A stretch of 64,000 nt of DNA from Periplaneta americana (GCF_040183065.1 NC_091119.1:109910263-109974262), one strand, 5' to 3'; positions 10,997 through 21,914 are shown, counted from the first letter of the stretch. The notes: generated by a model not told the origin, from the letters alone. Made by a program: numbers and translations.

Positions 10997-11650
10997 TCAG
11001 AAAAGAACTTAATTCGGAATTAATGATCACGTGAACTACAAGATTTTGCATTTGTTTAATATTGGTTTTTATGCTCCTGGTGTAGTGATTTTCAGGTTGA
11101 AACTTAGCCGAGTACGATGTGTTTTAAGGTCGAAGAAACTCTTTAGAATGACTTACTTTAGACAGAAGGAAGCTAGGATGCCAGTGTCGTATATTTTCGC
11201 TACGTAGAAACCCCTGTTCTTGAATGGAAGAACTCCAGAAAAAATTTGCATGCTATTTGGTGGTAAAACAATGATCCAAATGCGCGTGGATGTGCTCTGC
11301 GTTTGTCCAGTGTTGTCTCGCCCAATCATATTTTGGTATTGTACTCAAGAGGCATATTTTATAATCCCCTCCAAACGATATCTGGCTTCATTCATAAATT
11401 TTACAGTGTAGAAACCTGTAGAACTATGTAAATTAATAATTTTGCTGTAATTCGCATAAAATAGTTATCCGTATATCCTGCTTCTAATATTATTCCTCTG
11501 TCTATAAAAATAAACATACTCATAGAAATGTTACATATGCTTTATAATGATATACTCATACGACCTATTGATCTCTTACACAATAGCAAAGGAAGTTATG
11601 ACGTAACATTCAATTATGTACAGTCACCACTGAAACGTTCGGTTCGACAT

Positions 11651-12264
11651 CATGGTTGGTGAAAATAAGTGTAAGTGTTGTCGCTCAGAAGTGATTAGTG
11701 GATCTAAATCTCGTGACTGCATGAATGTGTTTCATCCTAGTTGTGCAAAATTAAATAATGTTCAATTTTGGACGAAAATTTGATGAAGTGCTGTGATATT
11801 GATAATGAAGGTAACAGGATCGATATATTAGATCTAGAATTTTCGAATAGTGGTGAAGTAAGCTTATGTGATCCATTGAAGAAATTATCAGACTGTACTT
11901 AATAATAAAATTGACCTAAGAATATTTATTTCTAAATCAAAAGAATCCGATGATAAATGAATTAACGTGAAAATATTAACATTTTAACTGAACATATAGA
12001 TCTATTACAAAGTTTGAAAGTAGAATGGTAAAGGAACTGATGGGAATCAAAATGACAACAAAAATAAGGTTAGGTATGCTTATAATTAAACCAAATGAAG
12101 TTCACAGTGAATTAAGTGAAGTTCGTAGTGGTGTTGAAAATGAACACAGTTCGGAAGAAAAACACAGTGAAACAAATAAACCTTTAACACATTGTGTAAA
12201 AAATCAAGAGAATAAACATTCGACACAAAGTCACGTGGTGAAGCAACAGAATAATTATAATTAG
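11651..12264 (+). pseudogene. PHD-finger-like LINE ORF1 remnant (tentative)
   Basis: From an ATG at 11651 the frame reads 'MVGENKCKCCRSEV' and then 'CMNVFHPSCAKL', a PHD-like Cys pair and the H-x2-C half. It ends early. Further open pieces to 12264 are charged and rich in Glu, Ser and Asn (for example 12025-12264). Some insect LINE ORF1 proteins begin with a PHD finger followed by a coiled coil, which fits this layout, but no endonuclease or reverse transcriptase follows. It could equally be a decayed host fragment. Confidence 0.35.
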
Positions 12265-12289
12265 TTGACAAGAAGAAATGATATGGAGT

Positions 12290-12450
12290 TTATCCCGTGC
12301 ACATTTGACTTTTTGTGATATGGAGAGGTCATTCTCAATGTACAAAATTCTGCGTTCTATTAGGCATAGGAGATTCGCCATGGAAAACTCACCGTTTCCT
12401 ACAATTCTCAGCTTTAATGTAAGTAAAAGACAGAAACTTCACATTTAAGT
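12290..12450 (+). pseudogene. hAT transposase C-terminal fragment
   Basis: The + frame reads 'FCDMERSFSMYKILRS' and then 'RRFAMEN'. This is the hAT dimerisation-end motif also found on the minus strand at 53631-53987 ('FCDVERSFSQYKSLFR' ... 'FVMEN'). No terminal repeats are visible nearby, so only the 3' coding end is supported. Confidence 0.65.
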
Positions 12451-12613
12451 AATGGGATTAGTGAAACTAAAGTTAGTTGTTTAATTTTATTGTAAACTAT
12501 ACTGAAATTAGGCTTCCTGAAACAGTAGCCTATCGGCTACACACCTTCAAGTGTTTAGAGCTCTTACTAACAAAACTTTAGTGACATTACGAAAGTTGCT
12601 AGTGTACAATCAC

Positions 12614-12760
12614 GTTATGCCTTGCATATATGCATCTATGACAGGTTATATTGGATCAGTTTATGCTTTTATTATGCCTTGCATATACGAATTTGTGACA
12701 GGTTGGGTTAGGTTAGTTTAGGAATTTATTATCACTTGCATATACGCTGCATAAAGACTG
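12614..12760. repeat. Three degenerate ~57-bp tandem units
   Basis: 'TTATGCCTTGCATATA' or a close variant recurs near 12614, 12672 and 12730. The first two units are each followed by a TGACAGGTT box. Confidence 0.55.
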
Positions 12761-12769
12761 GTGATTTTT

Positions 12770-13180
12770 TGTTTTGTTATGTCGTCATTAATGAGGTAGT
12801 GTAATGGTGGATTTTCACTTTAGAAATCACGAGAAGTAATTCACCGCTAGTTTCATCACAGTATTCCTTCATGTGGGATAGACTATATCAAATACTAAAG
12901 TGGAAGATGTACACAATTTTTTAAAACCTAGTATATTTCCAAAAGTGAAGGCTGATTCATTGACTCTAGGAACTTCATGCTTGTTTTAAAGTGAATATAA
13001 ATATATATAATTTCGAGTTAGGTATGGATCCGAAACTTTGGCCGGAGAATATATGGGTACATCGGGTTTTTTTTAATTAATCAAAGGGTTCTCGTAAAAA
13101 AATAACACGAGGAACATCTTTTGTTAATTTTTACATTAATATTCAGTGCATTAAGAATAAAATCGAAGAATTGGAATATT
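12770..13180. other. No recognisable gene
   Basis: Nothing supportable apart from AT-rich sequence. Confidence 0.5.
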
Positions 13181-13184
13181 ATTT

Positions 13185-13590
13185 ACTTACTTATTTACAA
13201 ATGGTTTTTAAGGAGCCCGCAGGTTCATTGCTGCCCCCACATAAGCCCGCCATCGGTCCCTATCCTGTGCAAGATTAATAGACTCACTATCATCATATCC
13301 CACTTCCTTCAAATCCATTTTAATATATCCTCCCATTTACGTCTCGGCCTCTCCAAAAGTATTTTTCCCTCCGGTCTCCCAACTAATACTGGATTCGCCC
13401 ATACGTGCTACATGCCCTGTCCATCTCAAACGTCTGGATTTAATGTTTCTAATTATGTCAGGTAAAGAATACAATGCGTGCAGTTCTGAGTTGTGTAACT
13501 TTCTACATTCTCCTGTAACTTCATCCCTCTTAGCTTTTCCTAAGAACCTTATTCTCAAACACCCTTAATCTCTGTTCCTCTCTCAAAGTG
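13185..13590 (-). mobile_element. LINE 3' end (family L1a), the most complete copy
   Basis: On the minus strand it encodes a non-LTR retrotransposon C-terminus: 'KAKRDEVTGECRKLHNSEL', 'RRLRWTGHVARMGE', then after a frame change 'INLAQDRDRW'. The 'LRW.GHVARM' box is typical of the tail of insect LINE reverse-transcriptase proteins. This copy is unbroken across the point where the copy at 1874-4495 carries its insertions, so it serves as an empty-site reference. It is 5' truncated, with no catalytic domain present. Confidence 0.85.
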
Positions 13591-14140
13591 TTTACATAAA
13601 AAAAATTACAAAATACTTTACTTTGCAAAACACTGGTTGATCAAAGATGACACATTTTATAATGTGTGTGTAGTTATATTCAAGCATCTATTTACAATCG
13701 CATAGTTAGTAAGAACGGTAATGTTGGTATTTTAGTTGAACCAAACTTGCAGCATAATGTTTATAAATATGACTTCCTTTTCTGTTGAACAAGTGTGTGA
13801 ACCAGTGGCTATAACAGTGTTGGCGAAATGAATTTATTTGTTACTATGCAGTGCTTTCAAAAGTCACGCATATTTTCTGCTACAACTAATGGAAATGTTT
13901 TTCGAAAAACGCTCGGACACATCAAACAGTATATTTTAAAAGACACTTTTTCACAAAAATAAACCATTCTTGATATCATTGTTGTGCAAGTTGTGACGTC
14001 ATCGGAAACATTTTTAACTAACGCCCAATGTTTTTCTGTATATCATCTGAAATATTTTATTATTCTCCATGGTTACACAAGCTATCAATTGTTTTATAAA
14101 AGAAATGTTGCTATGGTAACAAAATAAATAATTAAAATAA

Positions 14141-14349
14141 CTGCTTGCTGGATCACATCCTATAGTTTTGTAAGCTGCCTGCTCAATCAAAGTTATTTTC
14201 CCGCTAGGTGACAGGCAGTGCTCACCGCTATTAACATTATCAGTATATGCAAAGTCACTAATTGTCACCTAGCGGCTACTCGCGTAAGTATAAGCGCTGA
14301 TTGGGCAGGCATTGTAAGCAGCCATAGGATGTGATCCAACAGGCAGTGG
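14141..14349. mobile_element. Nested foldback MITE, 209 bp
   Basis: The two halves are inverted copies: 'GGATCACATCCTATAG' and its partner 'CATAGGATGTGATCC', then 'CCGCTAGGTGACA' and 'TGTCACCTAGCGG'. A 9-bp direct duplication TTAAAATAA flanks it (14132-14140, 14350-14358). The duplication length suggests a Mutator- or hAT-like origin; the family is unknown. It interrupts the larger mariner-like element. Confidence 0.8.
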
Positions 14350-14394
14350 TTAAAATAAATGTGTTGCAGAAGCAAATGTTCAATTAATTAAATG

Positions 14395-15000
14395 TTCAAA
14401 ATGTTGCCCATTTATGATCTGGCAATGTGAAAGACGCAGAACAAATTCCTGTTTAACATTTTCAATGACTGCTGGTAGTATTTCTCTATACTCCAATATC
14501 AGCAGGCTTCTTAGCAAAATACCTTACATTTCACAGAAAGTAATCAAGAGGGGAAAGATCCGGTGATCTTGCAGGCCACACTACAATACTATTCTTCCAA
14601 CCCATCTATTAGAAAACACTTCATTCAGATGTTGCCGTACAGGAGCAGCATAATGAGGAGCCTATCTTGCCGATACCAGATGGAATCATCAGGTAAGTCT
14701 GCATCCTGGAGATTTGGGTGAAGAACGGCAAAAATTCTAAATACCGGTCCCCCATTAAGTGTATCATCAAAAAGTAGGGGTACACAACTCTGCGTTCTAG
14801 AATCCCTGCCCATACATGTACCTTCCGGGGAAATGGCGTGTGAGTTTCTACCATTCAGCGTGCGTTAGTTTCTGACCAGTACCTGCAATTTTGTTTATTC
14901 ACTTTTCCATTCAGACAAAATGTAGATTCATCAGAGAAAAGCAAGCTTGATACGAAATTTGGGTCTCTATCGTAGAGGTTGGTCATTGCCTTACAGAATT
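14395..15000 (-). pseudogene. DD41D transposase, decayed
   Basis: Minus-strand pieces read 'ETHTPFPRKVHVWAGIL', 'PDDSIWYRQD', 'HYAAPVRQHLNEVF', then in other frames the 'SPDLSPLDY' and 'GQHFEHL' boxes. These are the catalytic core and C-terminus of a Tc1/mariner-superfamily transposase. About 41 residues separate the second Asp (in '.QDG') from the last (in 'SPL-D'), allowing for a frame change between them, which points to the DD41D group. Frame changes occur inside the core. The N-terminal helix-turn-helix domain is not recognisable. Confidence 0.75.
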
Positions 15001-15755
15001 GCAAGCTTCCATTAGCTCCTGCAAGGGCTGCACTTTATAAGTGTGATATTTATCAAGACGCAGCAGTCTCTAGATGGTTGTTCTCGATACATCAAATGTA
15101 TATTGTAATTCAGTAAGTAAAGAATGTGGATTATCTTTCACTGTTATCAAAAAGTCTAGCTCCAATTTTTCAGTAGTTAATTATGCTCTATCAGATTTTT
15201 GGTCATCTCTCACATGTCCATTTTCATCGAATTTGTTTTGTATTCTACTCACAGTAGATTGATAAATAGGAGGACGATCTGGATGTGTTTCATTGAAAAG
15301 TGCACATACTTCATCTTGTGTACGTTTCCTGTCACTATATCCAATCATCATTAAAATCTCAATTCTCTCACTTTCACTTACGCTAATAACATCGTAATTT
15401 TCTGTTAATTTCTACGAATAAACTGCTTCCGTAACACCAGGAAATCCAACTATTTGTTTTGTTACCATAGCAATGTTTGTTGTATAAAACAATTGATATC
15501 TTGTGTAACCATGGAGAAAAATAAAACCTTTCAAGTGGTATACAGAAAAATACAGGGTGTCACTTAAAAATGCGTCCGATGACGTTACAATTCGCACAAC
15601 AATGATATCAAGAATGGTTTGTTTTTGTGAAAAAGCGTCTTTTAAAATATACTGTTTAAAAAGTGTCCGAACGATTTTCGAAAATTATTTCCATTTAGCT
15701 GTAGCAGAAAATATGCGTGACATTTGAAACGCACTGTATATCGTTCTCCATCAGG

Positions 15756-15757
<2 letters not shown>

Positions 15758-15795
<38 letters not shown>
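15758..15795. repeat. (TA)n microsatellite
   Basis: About 18 TA units at the junction between the mariner-like element and the following LINE. Confidence 0.95.
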
Positions 15796-15796
<1 letters not shown>

Positions 15797-15978
15797 GTAT
15801 ATTTTTAGATTCATCAGAACAAATTCTTTTACATTTTTATAATAAGAAACACTATGTAGTCATTTGTGGCGACTTTAATATTGGCATTTTAATTATAAAC
15901 CAAGTAAGTAATAAGTTTTTAAATTTAATTAGATCTTTAGTGTTTGGTTGTCTTGATAATATTATCACAAATTTTAAT

Positions 15979-15989
15979 TACTATTATTA

Positions 15990-16070
<81 letters not shown>
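15979..16070. repeat. (TTA)n microsatellite inside the LINE
   Basis: About 30 TTA units. They translate as a tyrosine run that is not part of any protein. Confidence 0.97.
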
Positions 16071-16071
<1 letters not shown>

Positions 16072-16474
16072 GGAACAGAAGTGGAGGATCCATTGTTATT
16101 TGATCACAGTGGCATTATAATGTATTTAAGATCGAAAAATTTTTAAATGTTTGATAAATCTAAAATAATATTTAGAAGGTCAATGTGAGTAACTGGAATG
16201 AATACTTTCATTAGTTATTGTAGTAGTTTTAATTGGACAAATATATATAAATACTCCTGATGCTGATAAGTTGTTCAATACTTTCTTTTTCTCATTTTGA
16301 ATATATTTCATTGTTGTTTTCCAATTAAAAAATTTGTAGCTACTTATCAAAGTACCAGGTCAAAAATTTCTGAAAGGTACAATTAGCAGTTAAAGAATAT
16401 GAAAAATAATGTTAATGCATTGTTGACTATTTTTAAATCAACGAATCGATTATTTTCCTTCATTGTATAAAAAA

Positions 16475-16700
16475 TGTTATGTTTTATTTAACGACGCTCG
16501 CAACTGCCGAGGTTATTTATCAGCGTCGCCGGTGTGACGGAATTTTGTCCCGCAGGAGTTCTTTTACATGCCAGTAAATCTACTGACATGAGCCTGTCGC
16601 ATTTAAGCACACTTAAATGTCATCGACCTGACCCGGGATCGAACCCGCAATCTCGGGCATAGAAGTCCAGCGCTATACCAACTGCGCCAACAGGCCGACT
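16475..16700 (-). mobile_element. SINE family A, full length
   Basis: A complete copy with head at the right. It has a perfect 16-bp target duplication TTCATTGTATAAAAAA at 16459-16474 and 16701-16716. It is inserted into the LINE and is one of the best preserved copies here. Confidence 0.95.
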
Positions 16701-16913
16701 TTCATTGTATAAAAAAGTAGATTGGAATATAGAAAAAAATTCTAAAGGAAGCTAAAATGGAGTACAATAGCTCTACAATAAGTAGATGCTGGAAACAAGT
16801 GTCATGTTGCGTGGAGGTTAATAAGGTCAGAAACAGGAGAATCTCATAAACCAACTATCAATATATCGCCTAAAAATTAATGATTATTTTATTGATTCTG
16901 TTAATTAATTATA

Positions 16914-17605
16914 CAGGGTGATTCACGAGGATTTACCGTCCTTTACGGAGCTTATTTCTGAAGACATTCTGAGCAAAAAATGTAATATAAACATGGGTCC
17001 TATTCTCATTATTTACAGAGTTACGTTTCGTTATTGGACCGCATTGCTGTGAACGCTTGATCTTGGTCAGCGTGCAGTCAGCAGACAGCGCGAGCGCTAC
17101 GGAAATCAAAGATAGCCGTATGCAGTTACGTAGAGCGACGAGTGCCGTTCACAAGCGTGCGGCCAAGTGTACTCAAGCGGACGGCGACATTTTTTAAAAT
17201 GTGTTGTAAACTCTCCAAGACTATAAATTAGGATGCAAAATTGAACTGCAAATAATTAAGTCAGTGGAAGTGGTTGATTTGTAATAATTGTTGTGATAAG
17301 TGCGTAAGAATAATTTAATTTTCTAGTTTAAATTTAAAAAGATGTCTGTACGAAGCCACTAAGGAATTCACAGCACATTTTTAGCTTCATAATACTTGCC
17401 AATTAAGGAAATGATACTTCTGAGTGGTTCATTCTCTATTTGTAATTATTTTACCTTCAAACTAAAGAAAAAACGTATTCAAAACAACTTTAAATTAGTG
17501 TAACTCTGAAAATAATGGGAATAGGAACTAACCGATGTTTATATGACTTTTTTTGCTCAAAAGTCTTCAGAAATAATCTCCGTACATGACGGTAAATCCT
17601 CGTCA
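16914..17605. mobile_element. Mariner-type MITE with ~110-bp inverted ends
   Basis: The left end CAGGGTGATTCACGAGGATT is mirrored near 17500-17605 by '..ATGACGGTAAATCCTCGTC'. Inner shared blocks include 'TTATTTCTGAAGAC' and 'AATAATGGGAATAGGA'. The outermost 10 or so bases of the right end have been lost. The outer sequence equals that of the DD41D element at 29648. The interior has no transposase, so it is non-autonomous. It interrupts the LINE. Confidence 0.8.
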
Positions 17606-17811
17606 TAATATGGATCATAATTAACGTCCTGCTGAAGGATTTTTAAAGAGAAAAGTAACTCCTCATGGTACGTATTAATTTTAATTTTAGAGATGTTACT
17701 GATGAGATTGTAGTTACTTTAATAAGTTGAATAATTATAATTCTAGAGACATTTATAATTTATCGAGTAATATAATGAAAACTGCTGTACATTTTATAGC
17801 TTATCGAATGA

Positions 17812-18400
17812 CTTATGGTACTTATTAATAGATGCTTACGTGTTGGTTATTTTCCCAGTTGTTTAAAAATAGCCAAGGTAACTTCTGTCTATAAAAGGGG
17901 TGATAGAAATTCTACGAAAAATTATCATCCTATTTCTGTAATTCCTATTTTCGTCAATATTTTTAAATGTGTTATTTTAAATCAACTTACAGATTATTTT
18001 GATGGAAATAATGTGATGAGCATTTCACACTATGGATTTTGTCCAGGTCCATCTACTCTGAATGCAATTGATAATTTTGTAGCCACTTATTAACTGAGAC
18101 TATTCTGTTCGACCTAAGTGAAGCATTTGATTGTATTCATCACGATATACTATTAATGAAATTAAGATTTTATGGTATTTGTAATATTGAATACAGATTT
18201 TTTAAATCTTATTTAAGTGGTCGAAGCCAACATGTTGAAGTTAATGGTATTTTTTTTCTAATTTGGCTTTAGTAAATTACGGTATGCCTCAGGGTTCAAT
18301 TTTGGATCTTTTTTTGTTTCTCATTATGATTAATGATGTATGTGATAATGTTGATGTTCAATCAATTTTTTATGCTGACGATTCAATTTTTTTGCCACAG
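17812..18400 (+). pseudogene. LINE reverse transcriptase fragment
   Basis: The frame opening at 17815 reads 'GYFPSCLKIAKVTSVYKRGD', 'KNYHPISVIPIFVNIFK' and 'HYGFCPGPSTLNAI', the finger blocks of a jockey/CR1-like reverse transcriptase. Other frames continue with 'DLSEAFDCIHHDILLMKL', 'YGMPQGSILDLFLF' and the catalytic 'FYADDS' box near 18370. Two or more frame changes separate these blocks, so it cannot make an enzyme. Confidence 0.85.
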
Positions 18401-18849
18401 AGATTTTAATGAATTGCAATTGCTTTCGAATGTAACTATTGATGCAGTCTTAACGTGGTTTAAAGCTAACAGCTTCTTTGTGAAAAATGACAAAACACAG
18501 GGATTAGGCCTAATATTTAGTTTAAACAATATTCATAACAATTCAGGCTGTGAATCTGTTGGGAATGTATATGGATTCCAAGTTAATAAGGAGTGATCAT
18601 ATTGCTTATTATAATTTTTTATTTTACTATCTGACCTTCCAAGGCTTGCCTATAGACACAGAATAATATACAATTTATAATAATGGTTGTACATGAATGA
18701 GCACATGAAAAAAATATATAGATAAAAGTACATATTTTCAATCGCAAATATATAATTTTAACATTTATGTGGAATGTTTACCATATAGATGATTATTTAA
18801 CATGGCAACTGAGTATTTAATTATGTTTTGGACAATTTCGTTCTGAATA

Positions 18850-19073
18850 AAAATTATTAAATTATTGTTTATTTAACGGCGCTCGCAACTGCCGAGGTTA
18901 TATCAGCGTCGCCGGTGTGCCGGAATTTTGTCCCGCAGGAGTTCTTTTACATGCCACTAAATCTAGTGATTAATTTAAGCACACTTAAATGCCATCGACC
19001 TGAGCCGGGATCGAACCCTCAATCTCGAGCACAGAAGGCCAGCGCTATATCTACTACGCTACCAAGGTCGACT
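18850..19073 (-). mobile_element. SINE family A
   Basis: Body and head match the family, with an internal loss around 18968. The target duplication CGTTCTGAATA / CGTCCTGAATA (18839-18849, 19074-19084) has one mismatch, so it is older than the 16475 copy. It splits the LINE between its linker and C-terminal part. Confidence 0.88.
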
Positions 19074-19114
19074 CGTCCTGAATATCTTTGCCTAATTTAT
19101 ATTTCCCTACTAGC

Positions 19115-19290
19115 AAGGTAGGTAGGTAGGTAGGTAGGTAGGTAGTAGGTAGTAGGCTCTGAGGATGGTGTGAAGAAGCACCGAAACAGCTGTAAGCCGC
19201 ACATGCTAGAGTAAGATCGCCATTTAATCAATTATATATATATTCAAGTGTTAAAAGTAGCGTACGAAAGATTCAACATGGATTATATTT
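19115..19290 (+). repeat. (GGTA)n plus dispersed repeat, copy 1
   Basis: A (GGTA)n run at about 19118-19150 precedes a block containing 'CTCTGAGGATGGTG', 'CACCGAAACAGCTGTAAGCC' and 'GATCGCCATTTAATCAATTA'. The same block recurs inverted at 53015-53160. It interrupts the LINE. It resembles the 3' end of some retroelement, but I cannot name the family. Confidence 0.65.
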
Positions 19291-19406
19291 CCCTTTTCAC
19301 GTCACAAAAAAATTTAGGGACTGTTCCTCGAGATCCCAACAGCAGACCTCTCACTGTGATACTCTGAACGTTGTATTTGTTATGGAAGTAAGGTATTGTT
19401 AGCGAA

Positions 19407-19930
19407 ATGTTATCGAGAGTGTTATTTTTAATGAGAAATATGACGGATAAAATTAAATTCCTCTGTATTTTATGCGAAATATTTATTTTGCTTTTGAAAG
19501 TACGGTACTTTCGTGATGGCCTTTCTGTTTATGGTAATAGTTCTTTCATAAGTGAAATTCTTTTATTGCAGAGGAAAGCTTTAAGAACATTAACAAAGTC
19601 TTTCTACAGAGTCTCGTGTAAACCTTCTTTATTCAAGAAAAAATTATGACGGTTTTCAGCTTACATTTATGAGGGTTTTAATATATATTAAGAGCACTGA
19701 GGAATGTTATTCACTTACATATGATGTACATAATTATGAAACAAGAAATGCCTTTACTTGTAATGTACCGTTGCATAGACTGACTACGACTCTGAATAGT
19801 TATGTATGGCCTCTATACTGGTTCAAATATGTTTAATATGCTGCCTGTAAATATCAGACATTCGATAATTCCAGCATTCAAGCAGAAAATAAAACAATGG
19901 TTACTAGCAAGACCATTTTATTTTCTAAAT
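19407..19930 (+). pseudogene. LINE C-terminal domain fragment
   Basis: Reads 'LSRVLFLMRNMTDKI', 'GLSVYGNSSFISEILLLQ', 'RKALRTLTKSFYRVSCKP', then in other frames 'HNYETRNAF', matching the region after the reverse transcriptase in jockey/CR1-like proteins. It belongs to the same LINE copy as 17812-18400. Confidence 0.75.
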
Positions 19931-20008
19931 TAATGTTTTAAATCTTAGTTTGATTTTTAATCTACTCTTGTTTTGACGAAACATATTGTATTGTTTAATA
20001 ATTAAGAG

Positions 20009-20010
<2 letters not shown>

Positions 20011-20092
<82 letters not shown>

Positions 20093-20094
20093 GT

Positions 20095-20157
<63 letters not shown>

Positions 20158-20158
20158 A
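20011..20158. repeat. (TTA)n-(CTA)n tail of the LINE
   Basis: About 27 TTA units followed by about 20 CTA units directly after the LINE 3' end, consistent with a simple-repeat LINE tail that later expanded. Confidence 0.95.
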
Positions 20159-20504
20159 ATATTCTATTTACAAAGTTGCAAACGATATACAATATTAGCT
20201 TGGCCTGACTTTCCCAAGGCATCTTTGGTACGGATCCATGCAATTAGACTTGCTTTGGCCCATTCTGCGCCCTTTTTATGCGATGATTGTCGAAGTCCGA
20301 CAGACAGTCTGAGTGGTATTCGTGAATCCGATGCTGACAGATGGGCATTCTGCCTCAGCCCTGACAGAGCCAGGTCCCATGCTCAGATGAGTACGTAATG
20401 TAGATCATTTATAATAATTATCTTATATTGGGAAGTGTGATAACAAAAGATAGGCCTACAGTGATAAATATTTTCAATTGATTTTTTGAAGTACTGTTAC
20501 AGAG

Positions 20505-20568
<64 letters not shown>

Positions 20569-21080
20569 TGATGGTGATGATGATAGGATCTCTTCTGAAC
20601 AACAAGAAAACAGAAATATAAACTATTGCCAAATGGGCTCATACAAAATTAATTTTGTACAAAGTTCATGATAAATCTATTACCGTAAGTAAAAATTGCA
20701 TATTTTATCATTTCGTCCATGTTTTGTATGAGTGCAACCGTCTCACCACTTATTACAGTGAAAGTTATAATTACCGGTACAATATAATGAGAGTAACTTT
20801 GAATAAAGAGTTAATTAGTTTAATTTTGCCTATAAGTATTGGTAAAAATCTATGTAGAAAAGTAAGTAACACTATCTCTCTGTGTATCTTACTCTCTCCC
20901 TCTTTCAGATGAAATAATTGTCTTCACAATAAATATTGGAGAGCAAATTTGTTATTAATTATGATAAATATATCTAAATTGAAGAATAACGTTTAAAATG
21001 TGATTATGAAAATTATGTACCAAATTTCCTTTTGGGTTACATTCATTAAGTACAAATTTACGCAATATTTGGATAGCCTA
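20159..21080. other. No recognisable gene; (AAT)n at 20506-20566
   Basis: Contains an (AAT)n microsatellite of about 20 units followed by a short ATG/GAT patch. The rest shows no supported feature. Confidence 0.6.
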
Positions 21081-21095
21081 TTTCTATATTTTGTT

Positions 21096-21320
21096 GTCGC
21101 CCTGGTTGGTGAGTTGGTATAGCGCTGGCCTTCTGTGCTTGAGGTTGCGGATTCGATTCCGGCCCAGGCCAATGTCATTTAAGTGTGCTTAAATGCGACA
21201 GGCTCATGTCAGTAGATTTAGTGGCATGTAAAAGAACTCCTGCGGGACAAAATTCCGGCACACCCGGCGACGCTGATATAACCTCTGCAGTTGCGAGCGT
21301 CGTTAAATAAAACATAACAT
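21096..21320 (+). mobile_element. SINE family A just upstream of the IDH3A start
   Basis: The only + strand copy. Box A-like GAGTTGGTATAGCGCTGG is at 21111, box B GGATTCGATTCC at 21149-21160, and the tail ends GTTAAATAAAACATAAC. There is a perfect 15-bp target duplication TTTCTATATTTTGTT (21081-21095, 21321-21335). It ends 151 bp before the host start codon, in the same orientation as the gene, so it lies in or next to the promoter or 5'-UTR. The perfect duplication suggests a fairly recent insertion. Confidence 0.95.
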
Positions 21321-21471
21321 TTTCTATATTTTGTTACTTTGGTCCATACAGAATCCAGCTCTGCATAGCATCGAGCGTGCCATCTACACAATGTTGATTT
21401 GAACTAAATAAGGAAAACTGTCGATAGATGGAGCAAAAATTTTTCTTAAGCAGCTGCCTCTATTTCTCAAG

Positions 21472-21498
21472 ATGGCTGCACAGTTTATTAGAAAAGTG
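21472..21498 (+). CDS. IDH3A: IDH3A exon 1 (mitochondrial isocitrate dehydrogenase [NAD] alpha subunit)
   Basis: The gene encodes the catalytic subunit of NAD-dependent isocitrate dehydrogenase. This mitochondrial matrix enzyme oxidatively decarboxylates isocitrate to 2-oxoglutarate with NAD+ in the citric acid cycle, as a complex with beta and gamma subunits. Exon 1 gives residues 1-9 (MAAQFIRKV), the start of a basic, hydroxylated presequence. The start sits in a good context (CAAGATGG), is the first ATG in its frame after an upstream stop, and is followed by a GTAAGT donor. The six exons join to 357 residues, against 366 for the human precursor, with consistent phases and no internal stop, so the gene looks functional. 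I see no TATA box. The family assignment rests on my recall of the human protein. Confidence 0.93.
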
Positions 21499-21914
21499 GT
21501 AAGTTCCTTTTCATTAACGTTTCTAATTATATGCAATGTGAAGATATGTCACATTTTAACTATTTCTGACAAAATAGTGGAATTTCTGTTTGTAATGATT
21601 AATTCTATTCCTGTTTCAGACAAATTGCAATTATTTTTGTATTAACTTGTCGGCTCGTTTCAAGTTTCGATTTACGTTGTACTAATTACTTTCTTTTCAT
21701 TTATTGCTTTTTTGCGAAGAATATTAAATGTTATGAAATAACATAACAACGTTCTTTAGCTATGAAAAGAAAATACATATTTGTTTAACTATGTGTTAAT
21801 TTTCTTGGCTCAACATCTGAGGCCGGTAGGCCTAGTTACTGTTTAGAAAAATAATGAATTGTAATTGGTGATAAGTGTTTCGTCCTTACACCAGAAAAAT
21901 TGTATTTTCTTTAG
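21499..21914 (+). other. IDH3A intron 1 (416 bp)
   Basis: GTAAGT donor and TTTCTTTAG acceptor, phase 0. No repeat noted inside. Confidence 0.9.

Larger units (their letters stand above)
13849..15736 (-). mobile_element. DD41D mariner-like element with ~270-bp inverted arms
   Basis: The left arm (13849-14126) and right arm (15460-15736) are inverted copies, both starting CAGTG. Shared blocks include 'GTCACGCATATTTTCTGCTA' and 'ATTCTTGATATCATTGTTG'; the right end is followed by TA. Between the arms the minus strand carries a broken transposase at about 15000-14395, and a foldback element is nested at 14141-14349. The reading frame is interrupted several times, so the copy is dead. Confidence 0.88.
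15800..20010 (+). mobile_element. Jockey/CR1-like LINE, worn and interrupted
   Basis: In order on the + strand: an apurinic-type endonuclease box 'HYVVICGDFNI' (about 15850), an 'LFDHSGI' box where SDH is usual (about 16100), reverse-transcriptase blocks (17812-18400), a linker 'TWFKANSFFVKNDK' (about 18460), and the C-terminal part (19407-19930). It ends in a (TTA)n tail at 20011. SINEs at 16475 and 18850, a mariner MITE at 16914, a (TTA)n run at 15979 and a dispersed repeat at 19150 interrupt it. Reading frames shift many times, so the copy is inactive and fairly old. Confidence 0.8.
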
